Positions 1 to 10,330 of a stretch of DNA of 64,000 bases are shown here, piece by piece. A program made the position numbers and the translations under genes. This DNA comes from Gymnothorax reevesii (Eukaryota > Chordata > Actinopteri > Anguilliformes > Muraenidae): assembly GCA_029721435.1 (NCBI GenBank), contig CM056573.1:49016501-49080500 (forward strand). The letters are read 5' to 3'. Each line of letters begins with the position of its first letter. The stretch's first letter is position 1. The notes under the pieces were generated by a model. That model was given only the letters and a program-made list of their open reading frames with translations. It was not told the origin of the DNA and ran no database searches.

Positions 1-1820
1 AGCGCGATGAAATTTACTTCACAACCGAAAGCAGTGTTGTTCACTGGAGTGATCCGGAACTGTCACACTCACTGTATCTAATCCATTGCCCCTCCCGATT
101 CAAAAGAAACGTGCAATGAACGTACCAGGGGGTCCACCCAAATGCACGGGCAGTTCGCGTTGTAAACAGGAAAAAAAACTCGACATTCGACTTTGTTGAG
201 TACGTATACATTCCAAAACAAACAAACAAAAAAAAAATCAAAAAACAAAAGTAGCAGCCTGACCTTTTTCATGAATCCCTGCGACCGATGTATCCAGTAG
301 CAGGAACACTCCGGTCCCGTTTCACTCGAAATAATTCCAATTGACCATATCCTTATCTCATTTAAATCCTGTAAATGTAACTGAACACTTCAACGCCAGT
401 TTGTGAACCGATTTTCTATAAATCGCGTCTATTTTAGCCGCGTAATGTGCATAACGTAGAAAGGATACAATCGAGCCTGCTGATACGCATAGGTTTGTAT
501 GCTCTATGTTTGTACAATCAGTGTGTTTCACTTACTCTAAAATGTTTAAACACTCGGGAATTGGATATGAAACGAGCCAATCAATTCATTGTTACCCGCA
601 GGGCTTAGAGTTCTCCGTCCTGGGGACGGATTTCCGTCCTGGAGATTCCCTAGAGGCTATGTATGAGATCGATGCAGATTTGCAAAAAAAAAAAAGTTAT
701 ATTGGGGGGGGGGTGTCTAGCCATGGCCGCGATGTCAATGAAAAAAATTTTAAAATGCTGCATATACTTGCTAGTGAGGTGATTTCCAAACTGCGATGCA
801 TCCCTCCCCAAGGAAATAAAGTAAATTTAAACATCTATGAAGATATGCAGCTCAGAGTGCACTCAGTAGGGTGCCGCTGGCTGCTGAGCTCTGATGTAAC
901 CTGACACCAAGCATTATCTTAGCGTCAACCAGCTAGCGTTTGTTGTGTCGTGTTGGAGTAACTTAAATGGCAGATCAGCAATGTGACTTCATGATTCATA
1001 GTGCTGCAGATTTTAACGGAGAAGTTATGAAATTCGCTCAGTATGGATGACAGTGTCCAAAAGATGAAATCACTAGGAATAATGGCAGTCAGTGGATTTT
1101 TTCTTAAACATCGAAAAATCGAAAGTGGATTACACCATGTGAACATCAGGTATGATCTAAATATATAACGTTAGCGTATATTTATTGGGAAGGTAGCAGT
1201 GGCCAAATCCCAGTGACGGTCCGTTGGCAGAAACAGAGGGCCAGCAATAACCTCACCTTTCACTTCTTAATGACAGACACCTCTCGCAGTTTACCTCCCT
1301 GATTAGAAACAGTTGCTCAGACTGATTGGAAGACGAGAATCCAATTTATTTTTGAAAGCCTTGTTATACATTGCGTTACGAAATTATACGTCGTTTACTT
1401 CTGCACACCAATGGCTACGGAAAATATCAATAGCGTATGTCTTTATAATTTCTGGATTTGCGTAAATTAGTTTGCGAGGTTCATTGAGCAGTAAGCCATG
1501 AGAATCCGTTCTATAGTCTGAATGTAGTGACAGCTAAAGAGCGTTGTTGGGTACGATGCACAGCTGAGTGATAACAAAAATAATTGCTGCCGAGTCCGCG
1601 AAAGTTTCGGATTTTTTCAGATTGTCATCCTTACGGAATCACATCAACTACATCAACAAAGCCAATCGCTTTGTCATTGACATTTCTTAATCATTACGTG
1701 TTACGCATTGGTGGTGGCTGTTCTGTTAACTGTTTGATTGTTAGGCAAACCTGATCGCAAACAGTTTAAGAGCAATTATCCGGGAAAGGTAATGTTACTG
1801 AAGGCCTTCCTGACATCTGA
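1..1820. other. Unassigned non-coding DNA, probably pde11a intron
   Basis: I see no coding exon here. The longest open frame (506-904, plus) has no recognisable domain and contains homopolymer runs, so I treat it as chance. Positions 290-400 weakly resemble 4655-4735, which suggests copies of a dispersed repeat. Since the gene is read leftwards and exon 6 ends at 8179 with a good donor, this stretch should lie in intron 6 or further downstream in the gene; that is inference. Confidence 0.4.
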
Positions 1821-1824
1821 CGGT

Positions 1825-2310
1825 ACGCCACTGCCAAATCCTCATCATAGAAGCGCACCAAAACGTTAAGCACACGGTCCATGTTTGTATTGGTGGCCTC
1901 GTCAGCATTTAGAGAAAAATAAATCATGGTCAACTTGTCTGATAAGTGTTTTTTTATCTGAGTGGAAATTCCATGGATGTACTCATATGACGCCTGTGTG
2001 TTTTAGTTTTAGTAGACCGTGTACTAGTGAACTTTACCGTTATGAAACTGTATGAAACAGCAAACTTCTAATAAAGTCATCAATCAATGACTGTGCAACT
2101 GTGAACGAAAGGTCGTGCTCTGCAATAAATGTGCAGATACGCACTTTATGATTGCACACATGATCGGTCATTGATTCGTTGTTGTTATGTATTCTTACAT
2201 TATCTTGCATTAAAAAAGCATTGTTACGTGTGCAAATCCAGTATTCTGGGTAATGTTTTAGATCAACCGCGTCTGCAACTACTGTATCATGATTGGTTGG
2301 TGCATTCACT
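1825..2310 (-). pseudogene. hAT-like transposase remnant, inverted copy
   Basis: On the minus strand this segment encodes peptides almost identical to those at 2697-2995 on the plus strand, including CNHKVRICTFIAEHDLSF and the VDEATN-type block. Matching DNA runs at least over 1840-1950 and 2085-2175. It is a second, head-to-head copy of the neighbouring hAT-like remnant and is broken by deletions and stops. It may be a separate insertion or an inverted duplication. Confidence 0.6.
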
Positions 2311-2388
2311 GCGTTGCATTGTTTGACTCAAAATATTACCCACGTGTGTTGTCACTGCTGTGGTACCGGTTCAGTCTGCGAAAAATCA

Positions 2389-3257
2389 TGGAGCGGTTAG
2401 TTGTGAAGGAAGGATCAGACGTGACTAATATTGACAGCACTGTCAAAAACAAATGGAGGTGGGCTGGGTTGGATGAGAAAGGTGACACTGGTAAGCCATT
2501 CAGGTCCTGGTGTCAAAAATGGAAGGAACCAGGAGCTTGTTTCTGTTGTGTTTGCAACAGAAAGCTGTTGTACGGTTCAAACGGCAAAAAAAGCTGTTCA
2601 AGCACAACAAAGAACCAGGTCACAGGGCTGCTGTCAGAGCTCTCCAACACTGTACAGTGCTACCAGGTGCGTCAACAGCGAGTGAGGATGCTCGCCAATC
2701 AATGACAGATCGTGTGTGCAATCATAAAGTGCGTATCTGCACATTTATTGCAGAGCACGATCTTTCGTTCACGGTAGCACAGCCACTTGCTGAACTGATT
2801 AAAACTGTTGCACAGGACAAAAATGCACTGTCTAGATAAACAGTTTCAAACACACAGGCGTCATATGTGTGCACTCACGGACAAGCTGAACAACATTTAT
2901 TTTTCCCTAAATGTTGATGAGGCCACCAATACAAACATGGACCGTGTGCTGAACGTTTTGTTGCGTTATTATGATGAGGATTTGGGCAAAGTTGTTACTC
3001 ATCACTTGGCCTCAAGAAAAGCCAATATTGCTGATACAACAACCCTCACAATCGAGCTGACAGATGTCATAAAATCCTATCACCTAAACTGGAACCAAGC
3101 TGTCAGCATTCTGCTGGACAAGTGTGCTGTCATGAGAGGAAAGAAGGCTGGAGTGGAGACAATGGTCAGGAAGGAGAACCCTGAATTGCTTGATATCAGT
3201 GGAGATACAGTGCACATGGTATGCACTCCTCAGCAGTGTGTAAAAAGAATAACATGA
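2389..3257 (+). pseudogene. hAT-like transposase remnant (zinc-finger N-terminus plus core)
   Basis: Three overlapping frames together read like the N-terminal half of a hAT-family or ZBED-like transposase. There is a KWRW...SWCQKW...CFCCVCNRKLLYGSNGKK zinc-binding block near 2450-2590, then SMTDRVCNHKVRICTFIAEHDLSF at 2700-2770. A third block at 2885-3230 includes LNVDEATNTNMDRVLNVL and LLDISGDTVHM. Frame changes near 2600 and 2800 and a stop near 2837 break it, and the C-terminal dimerisation region is absent. The hAT assignment rests on remembered similarity of these blocks to fish transposase-derived proteins; the exact family is unsure. Confidence 0.6.
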
Positions 3258-3299
3258 TTTGACTGTTTTGCTAGACTAGTGTTAACTAAGTCTGAGCAG

Positions 3300-5130
3300 G
3301 TGCAGTTAGTATATTAAAGATTTGTCAATATTGCCAATGCAACATTACGGCCTGGTAATACTACTTTTTCTCTGGACTGGCATTTTTATTTAAAAGGTTG
3401 TAACAGCTTGCCTCCATTTAGTGTAAGTCAACATACAATTTGCTCCCACCCAAAAAGGCGTGTGGGGACGAAAATTTGCGCCGTGGGCCCTGCGGGTGCT
3501 TTGCGCCCGCGCATGTGTACTCAAAAAAAATTGCCAAGGTTGGCAGGTCTGCTGCTACGCACTTTTGCTTTAAAGTCCTACAGTAATTTTAATATTTGAA
3601 ATAGACCAGACTAGCAATAGACAGACTACAACTTCAGCAGGTGTTTATGTTAAAATGAAGCACGAATTGTACACATTCACAATTAAGGCCTTTGAGAACT
3701 GTGAAGTAGCATGTCACCCAATTAATTGGTGTTTGCTGGGCGCACAATGTTGTTTATATTTCTCTTATATTGCCATTGTCTAGGACAGGGGCCAGGGCTA
3801 GACTGTTGCAAGCTTAGAGCCCCTTTCAGAATGTCTTATCCCACGTCTGAAATTTTCAGTCCTGGGATTTTTTTTTGCTTTAAGCCCTGTACCCGGGAAA
3901 CTTCACGAGGGCGTGAAGTGTAACTCTACAATTACGCAGAAGAGCTTGAGTGTATGATTGAGTGACTGGCTATCAACGCCAGTACTCGGGTGCACATAAG
4001 GAAGCGCTAGATTTGTCAATGAAGGAATCAACGCGTAAATCCACGGTAGGGAACTACGAATTTTTATGTATGTGACAACTGTAATTGACGGTACAATGTG
4101 AGAGAATCAATACCATGTCGATTTTTTTGCCTCAGAAAACTGATTTTTCTGAACCACTAATTGAAATGCTGTTGGGTCACTGTGGATAACGATTTTTTCT
4201 GTGTCAAGATATCGTTTTTTTAAACTGCTGGATCGATGCTATGGGCAAGGATACTGACCAGTTTGCACATCAGGCTTAGCTGAGGAGTTTAATTCATGCA
4301 GCTCTTGAAAAACAGGGTGTGGAGTGAACTTCCCCATATTCAGGACCGCGTTCGAGGTTTGCTTGCTTGTGAACATTCAATAACTGATCCGGGGGTGCCA
4401 TCTAGTGATCGAGTACAGTAACAGCGTGCTTAAATTTGCAGGTCTATAGAAGCAGGCGTCTACATCTGCAGAAAGGGGTTAAGTAATGTGACAAACCAGC
4501 TCCATGATCATCATGGCTATGGTAAGCTGAAAGTAAAAAAAACAGCTAGCTGGCCATAAGTAATACCTACTCCATTGCACTTCCGAATAATGAAGAAAAA
4601 CTCTCCATCATTGCACTCCTCCTCCTGACAAACACAGCAATCCAGTACAAGAAACCCTCCACTCCAGTCCCATTCGCAAAAACTCCCATTGACTGTGTCG
4701 TTATCACATTTCCATCTCTTAAATGTAACCTAAGCTCTTCTGGGTTGGTTTTGGAAGTCTTCGTTTATATGCATTCATGTCATTCTACTGCTGACAGTTG
4801 AGAGCATACTACCTAATATGTTGTTATGGAGGGGTTTAAATACTTTTCTTAGAGTCCAATCAATGTCTTTCAGTTGCTGTGGAGAGTTTACACTGTCTGA
4901 AATTGGATTAAAAAAATGTAAATCAATAGATAATTACAGGGAGAGTTTCATGTGGGCTTGAACTATTACTATGCTTTACAAAGATAAGCCTGAGCAAACA
5001 TTAACATGACTGGATTTTAGTGAGAGGCGGTACAAGGCTTTAAGTGACTACTGAATTCCTCGAGGGATGAATCTCCACGTATATCAATGGAAGGGAATCA
5101 CACGTTTTTGATACCTGATGACTATAATTT
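3300..5130. other. Non-coding intronic DNA with dispersed repeat copies
   Basis: No supported coding sequence. It contains the left member of a dispersed repeat pair (4180-4470, matched at 7270-7560) and the weak repeat at 4655-4735 related to 290-400. A short open frame at 3408-3599 has no recognisable domain. Confidence 0.4.
4180..4470 (+). repeat. Dispersed repeat, copy A (partner at 7270-7560)
   Basis: The stretch holding 'aactgctggatcgatgctat', 'catcaggcttagctgagga' and 'gaacattcaataactga' is matched in the same order and spacing by 7270-7560. The two are clearly diverged copies. Sequence beside the second copy includes a piggyBac-like terminus at 6338, so both may belong to one non-autonomous DNA element family. 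Confidence 0.55.
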
Positions 5131-6293
5131 ATTGAGGATGCTAGCACTAAAAGGTGGTCAAGTCCCATTTTGATGAAATTTACAAAAAGTAAGTACCATT
5201 TTTTAACTCTAGATGTCTCTCTGCATCTTCCCTATAAGTCTCATTGAGCTAGCAGCATGTGTACCTGGTTATTTTAGAGGGATTTCACTTGTGCCAGAAG
5301 GTAGTCAACTCCATGCCTGTATTCAGCCCTGTTGTTGCGTTGAAAGACAGTTAAATCCAAGATAGCGGCCTCCATGAAAAACATGTGAAGTGTGCAAAAA
5401 ATGTCTTAATTTAGCCCATCTTGAGGAGGAGGAAAAGTAAGTATTTTGATTTTTCTGATGGTAAAGTCATAAAATGAATAGTCTAAACCAGTGTTCCCCA
5501 ACCCTCTCCTGGAGACCCAACTTTCTTGCATGCTTTAGATTTCTCCCTGCTTCAGCGCAGGTGATTCAAATGATCAGCTCGTTAATCACCCCCAAAAGCT
5601 GATTGATGACAACCTGATCATTTGAATCACCTGTGCTGGAGCAGGGAGAGATCTAAAACATGCCAGACAGGTGGGCCTCCAGGAGAGGGTTGGGGAACAC
5701 TGGTCTAAACCATTGTTGAAACATGATTTTTAAAAGGGCCCCTCTTTTTCAACCCTCTGGACTTGCCCCCCTTCTTGCATGTTTCACAATTGTACACAGT
5801 ATGTACAAAGACCTCCAACACCCACAAAGATGGTGCATGAAATAGATTTCTTTTTCAAGGTTTGGATTCTGAGTCTGATAGGCAGGCAGGTCTTTAACAA
5901 AGCCATAGCTACTGGGTGGACCAGAAAATGTCTCCTGAACAAGTAATCCATAAGTTTTGAAAAACATTCAAATTAATCAGGGATTTTGGCAAAATAAGTC
6001 TGAAGATCTATTCCTGTACATGTATAGAACTTTCTTAAAGCAAGAAGGGGGTCAAATCCAAAGTGGACTTGACTGCCTTCTTGAATAATCAAATTAGAAA
6101 AAGTGCCCAAAAAGTATGAATTTTTATGATTTTTCACCAGAACTCGTGCTCTTTATGCTTAGAATGGACAACTCTAAGGAAACTGACCATGCATTGATCA
6201 GTTTCCCCACATAGGTGAAAAAAGTGTTTCTGCTCATTTTCTCAAAATGTCACTGATGGCACTTGACCCCCTTTTAGCACCAGCATCCTCAAT
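5131..6293. mobile_element. DNA transposon with ~40-bp terminal inverted repeats, non-autonomous
   Basis: The left end (attgaggatgctagcacta, from 5131) is the inverse complement of the right end (cttttagcaccagcatcct, about 6271-6289), with more matching over roughly 40 bp. The interior has no transposase. A separate hAT-type MITE (5489-5702) sits inside, so this element is the older of the two. I could not fix a target-site duplication, so the superfamily is open. Confidence 0.6.
5489..5702. mobile_element. Fold-back hAT-type MITE with perfect 8-bp target duplication
   Basis: A 214-bp element starts CAGTGTTCCCCAACC and ends with the inverse complement. Its two halves pair over most of their length, giving a hairpin. 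It is flanked by an exact 8-bp direct repeat, gtctaaac, at 5481-5488 and 5703-5710. The 8-bp duplication and CAGTG ends fit hAT superfamily MITEs common in fish. Confidence 0.9.
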
Positions 6294-6337
6294 TGTAGAA
6301 TGAAATAATATGAATACCATGTTGAATTGTTGCTTAA

Positions 6338-6570
6338 AGGTCCCTTATTATGCTGTATTTAGTTGTTTAAAATATGTCCAATGGGTATTTAAAATAATGT
6401 TAAGAATTCAGTCACAAAAAAAAACCACACATATCCAGGCCTAGTGAGATCTCTTCTCTCACCCCGTCGGTGCTGGCTTGAGACACGAGCTGTGTTGAGT
6501 GGGTGGGGAGGCTATATTAATGAGGATCCCGAATCTGACCCTTAATGGGAGGAAGAAGCAATTGAAGTAT
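6338..6570. mobile_element. piggyBac-like non-autonomous element, left terminus
   Basis: TTAA at 6334-6337 is followed by AGGTCCCTTATTATG, the same terminal sequence as the element inserted at 10893-11536. I did not find the matching right end, so the extent is uncertain. The element may run towards 7560 through the repeat copy there. Confidence 0.5.
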
Positions 6571-7269
6571 TGCAGCAATGTTTGCAGCAAGATGCCAATG
6601 AGCAGAAAGTTGAAATTTTAGTGTTTTGCTCTTACTGGCTCACCTTGCATGCATGTGATTGTAGCTGTACTGTTATATACTCATGTTTTGCAGACACCTA
6701 CAACACATCTCCAGTTAGGTTCAACCGGAGCGGCTACAGTCAGGTAAATTTATGATGAAGCTACTTACTACCTTGATGCTAACCAAAGTAACACAAGCAT
6801 ACCAATCTGAATTACTGCATATAAATTAACCAGGAGCATTTTTTAAGTAGCACGGAACACGAAATAACATGCAGTAGTAATCGAGCGGTTGTCATAACGA
6901 CAGAGACAAACGTAACCCTGCAATATAGATTTTACAGACAGTAAGTTCCGTTACTGTGAACAGCTATACCTAGCATCAAAATTACAAACAAGGATAAAAC
7001 GTTAGCTTCAAATGAGGTTTATATTCACACACCTTCTGTTGAATGTCTCCTAGATATTCAGGGGTTTTTCTAAACAGGGTAACAGGGGTGCTGCGCCCCT
7101 TACTATTCCCCAGTGGCCCCTTGATTCCCATTAATTCTGAGGAATGGCTGCCTGTTCATAATGTATGCGCACTAAAAAAAAAAAAAAAGTAAAAAATAGA
7201 AGACTCTGGAAGCCGCGAAATTTGCACAATAACAGCGACACACAACACTGGTTGCAACAAAGGACAACG

Positions 7270-7560
7270 ATTTCTTCACTCGCAAGATATAATTTTTATT
7301 AACTGCTGGATAGATACTATGGGGAAGAATATGAGACAGTTAGCATATCAGGCTTGGCTGAGGAATTAAATTCACAGAATTCCTGGGGCTTAACTCGTCC
7401 ATTTTCTAAGTTGTTTACAGGCACCGCTTCCTCGTGAATATTCAATGACCATTTCGGATGAACGACCTGTTGATAGTAAAGTGTAACTGCATGCATAAAT
7501 AGAGCCGCTCAATGTCCACAGACATCTACATCTACTCAGTGGGGCTAAAATAGTTAAATG
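7270..7560 (+). repeat. Dispersed repeat, copy B (partner at 4180-4470)
   Basis: This copy shares with 4180-4470 the blocks 'aactgctggatagatactat', 'atatcaggcttggctgagga' and 'gaatattcaatgacc'. It is diverged but collinear. No coding capacity. Confidence 0.55.
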
Positions 7561-7594
7561 ATCAGAAACAATTTAATATAACAAAAATAGAGGA

Positions 7595-7930
7595 AATTGG
7601 GAAGGGAGCAAATACTTTCTTACAACACTGTATTTTCTTTTCCAATTTAGCCAAATGCTTCTAAACTGATTGGGCAGCACTCAGGAGTGAAGATTGACAG
7701 AGATCCGCAGCATACTGCTAAAGCAGACCAAGACAGGCCAAGCCAATCAACTGGCCTGTATTCAACTGAGTATATATTTCACTTGCTGAAGACAAAACAG
7801 AGGAGAAATGCCAAGCAGGAACGGCTGGCAGCTAGACTGAAGGCTTGGCTGAACAACACCAAAGCAGAAAGCCAGGGACTGGTGATGATGAATTTAATTT
7901 CAGGTCATTTTAGAGAGTCCACATACATTT
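7595..7930 (+). pseudogene. Tc1-like debris: TIR-like end and C-terminal transposase fragment
   Basis: 7602-7633 (gagcaaatactttcttacaa...) resembles the ends of fish Tc1-like elements. From 7687 a plus-strand frame reads DPQHTAKA, then STEYIFHLLKTK and later KAWLNNTKAESQGLVMM. These correspond to the part of Tc1 transposases around the second Asp and the NPIE-FHLLK block, with the PDLNP portion lost by deletion. It is a short inactive relic. Confidence 0.55.
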
Positions 7931-8178
7931 TAGCTCCTGAAATTGGGGGAGGGTTATGCATAAAAGAAATTATAATTCCTACATGGTTCAAACAATTTTT
8001 ATGATTTAACCCTGAAATTTAAGTTGAAAGTCACATTTTTATAGTTTCATTGCAATTCTATCATGATGGCAAGCAAAAGTAATGAAAACTTATGGACTCA
8101 GCTGTTTGTGTGAGTGCATGCTGTTGGTAGAGAGCTTGTATAACAGAAATATGTGAGGTGAGTGTGAGCAACACCCAC
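7931..8178. other. Intron 6 sequence next to exon 6
   Basis: Nothing recognisable apart from the donor site of exon 6 at its right edge. Confidence 0.5.
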
Positions 8179-8299
8179 CTCAGCATCAAAGCGGGGGTCC
8201 TGACACACATCACTAATGTTCACAGGCAAGCCAGTGGAGGCAACCAGCTCTGCGATGCTGTTATTAATCAGCCAATCAGAGCAGGATAGCTTCTCCATG
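8179..8299 (-). CDS. pde11a: PDE11A-type phosphodiesterase, coding exon 6 (GAF-B segment)
   Basis: On the minus strand this 121-nt exon begins with one base that completes a codon split from exon 5. It then encodes 40 residues starting [10 protein letters not shown] and including [14 protein letters not shown] and QDPRFDAE, matching the GAF-B domain of PDE11A. GAF domains bind cyclic nucleotides and regulate the catalytic domain of this dual cAMP/cGMP phosphodiesterase. The acceptor is GTCAG just right of 8299 and the donor is GTGGGT at 8173-8178. The exon ends in phase 0. The next exons (rest of GAF-B and the HD catalytic domain) were not found in the window. Confidence 0.92.
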
Positions 8300-8404
8300 C
8301 TGACTTCGTCAAGGAGACATACAGGATAGTGAACACAGCTGCTTTCTATACATTAGGCTTTCAACACCTGCTTTCAATGCAGTATTTGAAGATTAATATT
8401 GCAC

Positions 8405-8469
8405 CTGATATCCTGGTCAGCACTGCACAGGGGAGACATCAGCTCGAAGGTCTTAGAGAATTTCACCAC
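8405..8469 (-). CDS. pde11a: PDE11A-type phosphodiesterase, coding exon 5
   Basis: The exon is 65 nt on the minus strand, encoding VVKFSKTFELMSPLCSADQDI plus two bases of a serine codon finished in exon 6. It follows an acceptor CCTGCAG and ends AG|GTGCAA. Joining to exon 6 gives ...DI-S-MEKL. This is shorter than the human stretch, which has extra residues (around AENSFKE) at this place. The short introns on both sides (105 and 178 bp) and the preserved phase support the model. Confidence 0.88.
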
Positions 8470-8647
8470 CTGCAGGCAAGACGCACGCAAAGAGAGGGGA
8501 GGGAGGTGTGAAGAAAGTGGCTGGCAGGGGAAATGCAGAAGGCTGGAAAAGGTGGGCAGGAAGGGTAGGGTGAGAAGATGGGGCATATGGGCGAGGAGGA
8601 GGAGGATGGTGATGATGAGGGAGTAGTGGGAGAGGTGGAGACCTCAC

Positions 8648-8788
8648 CGGTGAGTGTATGTCCTCCAGCAGCAGCACAGAGCAGCGCTCGCACTGCAGCA
8701 AGGTCAGCGCACGCTGCATGATCTTCCGCACGATCTTCTCCAGGTCTGTCTGCTCCTCGAACAGGTCGTTCACCACTTCTAGCAGCGC
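8648..8788 (-). CDS. pde11a: PDE11A-type phosphodiesterase, coding exon 4 (linker into GAF-B)
   Basis: A 141-nt exon encodes 47 residues from ALLEVVNDLFEEQTD to SVLLLEDIHSP. It is very close to the human PDE11A segment that links GAF-A to GAF-B and forms the first strands of GAF-B (CERCSVLLLEDI). It is phase 0 at both ends, with acceptor TGCCCCAG right of 8788 and donor GTGAGG at 8642-8647. The strong protein match and clean splice sites make this a confident exon. Confidence 0.95.
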
Positions 8789-8867
8789 CTGGGGCAATAG
8801 AGCATACAAGACCGACATTGCTGCCTTGCACTTAAATATGCAAGAAAATATCCATTAACATGCATGC

Positions 8868-8938
8868 ATGTGCACACACACACACATTCTCACTCTCTCG
8901 CTCTCGCCCTCTCTCTCTCTCTCTCTCACACACACAGT
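8868..8938. repeat. Compound CA/CT microsatellite in intron 3
   Basis: A (CA)n run is followed by CT-rich repeats and another short CA run, within the 517-bp intron between exons 3 and 4. Confidence 0.9.
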
Positions 8939-9019
8939 ATGACTGTAAGACAGAACCTGTCAGTCAATAATCACATTGTCAAAATTTTGCCCCACAGTGC
9001 TTCACAAATTCATTAAGAA

Positions 9020-9202
9020 CAGGGGCATTACTAGAGATTAATGTCAGGGGGGGGAGTGGGCTGAGCTTTTTCTTGGTGGGGGATCTGGTCTGGCCAGTAC
9101 TGCTAATGATGATTTAAACTAAATAGTACATTATTAATAGGAGGCTAATGCACATTTTAGGAGGGCTAAAGCCCCGCTAAAATGAGACAAGCAATGCCCC
9201 TG
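9020..9202. mobile_element. Short hAT-type MITE in intron 3
   Basis: The 183-bp stretch starts CAGGGGCATT and ends AATGCCCCTG, an exact inverted pair. The flanks both contain 'attaag' but offset by some bases, so an 8-bp target duplication is not proven. It has no coding capacity and fills about a third of intron 3. Confidence 0.6.
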
Positions 9203-9305
9203 AAATTAAGCCTTCTCCGGCTATCCTGGATTGTTTGCATTGCTGTAAGCATGGGTTTACTTCTGTGGTCACGATACTGTGGCTTCTTTTGCGGCTGCTT
9301 CATAC

Positions 9306-9395
9306 CCGGCTCCTCTCGTACTCCTTGCGGGACTCAGAGAACAGCTTGGCATTGGAGATCGATATTCCACAGAACGGCAGATACATCTGCAGCAC
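9306..9395 (-). CDS. pde11a: PDE11A-type phosphodiesterase, coding exon 3 (end of GAF-A)
   Basis: A 90-nt minus-strand exon encodes 30 residues beginning VLQMYLPFCGISISNAKLF and ending SRKEYERSR. It corresponds to human PDE11A VMQMYLPFCGIAISNAQLF...SRKEYERSR, the last helix of GAF-A and the connecting helix. The acceptor is CTCTCAAG and the donor is GTATG at 9301-9305, both in phase 0. It lacks an internal methionine start and is therefore easy to miss in simple ORF searches. Confidence 0.93.
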
Positions 9396-10330
9396 CTTGA
9401 GAGTGAAAGGCAGGTACAAATTTTCCATGATAAAATGATATATACACAGATGTACTAGATAGAAAATTCTGCTATTTCATTCTTGTCATTATTGATCTGA
9501 ATTTTAGGTGTCAGTGCAAATTTGTCGCTATTAATAATGACATCTTTGATGGTTTCTTAAGATTGTAAAAGTTCAGATAAGGCCTTGAGGAACAAAACTG
9601 TCCCATCAATGTGCACAATTGAGATTATAACAAAGCAAAGAACAAAAAATACTCTGTGCACAGCAGTGCTTCTCTATTGGGTGCAGCCAGCACAAGAAAA
9701 AAATAACAGTAGATCAAAAAATCAATATTCCTGCACACACCAGAATATGACAGACACATTGAGTTACATTACGAACAAGAAAGAGCAAATTACGCATTTC
9801 ACATCTTGCTTTATCAGATTCGCTTTGTGCGTGATTGCTGACTAAGGAGAATTTAACGAGGACATATTCTCCAATACAAATATCCTTAAATCAGCAACGA
9901 CTGGCAACGGCCAAAACATTTCCTGTACAAAATAATAAATCACATCATTACTTTGCATTGGTAATAAACAAAGATTACATGAGTAAATCAGGTTAATTTA
10001 ATCACAGTACTAAAATCTCAGACGTCACACATGCAGGCCAACTCTAAAAAGTGCAGAAAATCACGTCATTAATGTATCTTTCATAAAACATGTTCTTCAA
10101 AAAGGGATTTCATTGAATAAACACCTTTCTTCCCGCATACCCATGTCATAGATACAGTTATTATTAAGTTTAATGCCCAAAATAGAGAACAGTTATTTTG
10201 ATTATCTCTTAAAGTTAAAAATAACACATACTTTTGTGTCTGAATGCAGTACTATATCTGGACGAGTCAAGACTATTATTAAAAATCATTAGAGTTCATT
10301 TCAATGTGATCCCTTGTAACAGCATATTTC
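9396..10330. other. Start of the 11.7-kb intron 2; mostly unassigned
   Basis: No exon seen. It contains one arm of a diverged inverted repeat pair (9700-9838 against 14345-14485). The rest is AT-rich sequence in which I recognise nothing. Confidence 0.5.
9700..9838 (+). repeat. Dispersed repeat arm, inverted partner at 14345-14485
   Basis: The segment with 'agtagatcaaaaaatcaata', 'caccagaatatgacagacac' and 'gagcaaattacgcatttc' matches the inverse complement of 14345-14485 in order and spacing. Function unknown. Confidence 0.55.

Noticed and set aside
506..904. 132-codon plus-strand frame
   Set aside because: No recognisable domain, contains poly-Lys and poly-Gly from homopolymers, and lies in intronic repeat-rich DNA.
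8453..8831. Open frames across exons 4-5 and the intron between them (Pro/Ser/His-rich tails)
   Set aside because: They are read-through of real exons into intron 4 or shifted frames; the splice sites at 8647 and 8470 explain the coding parts.
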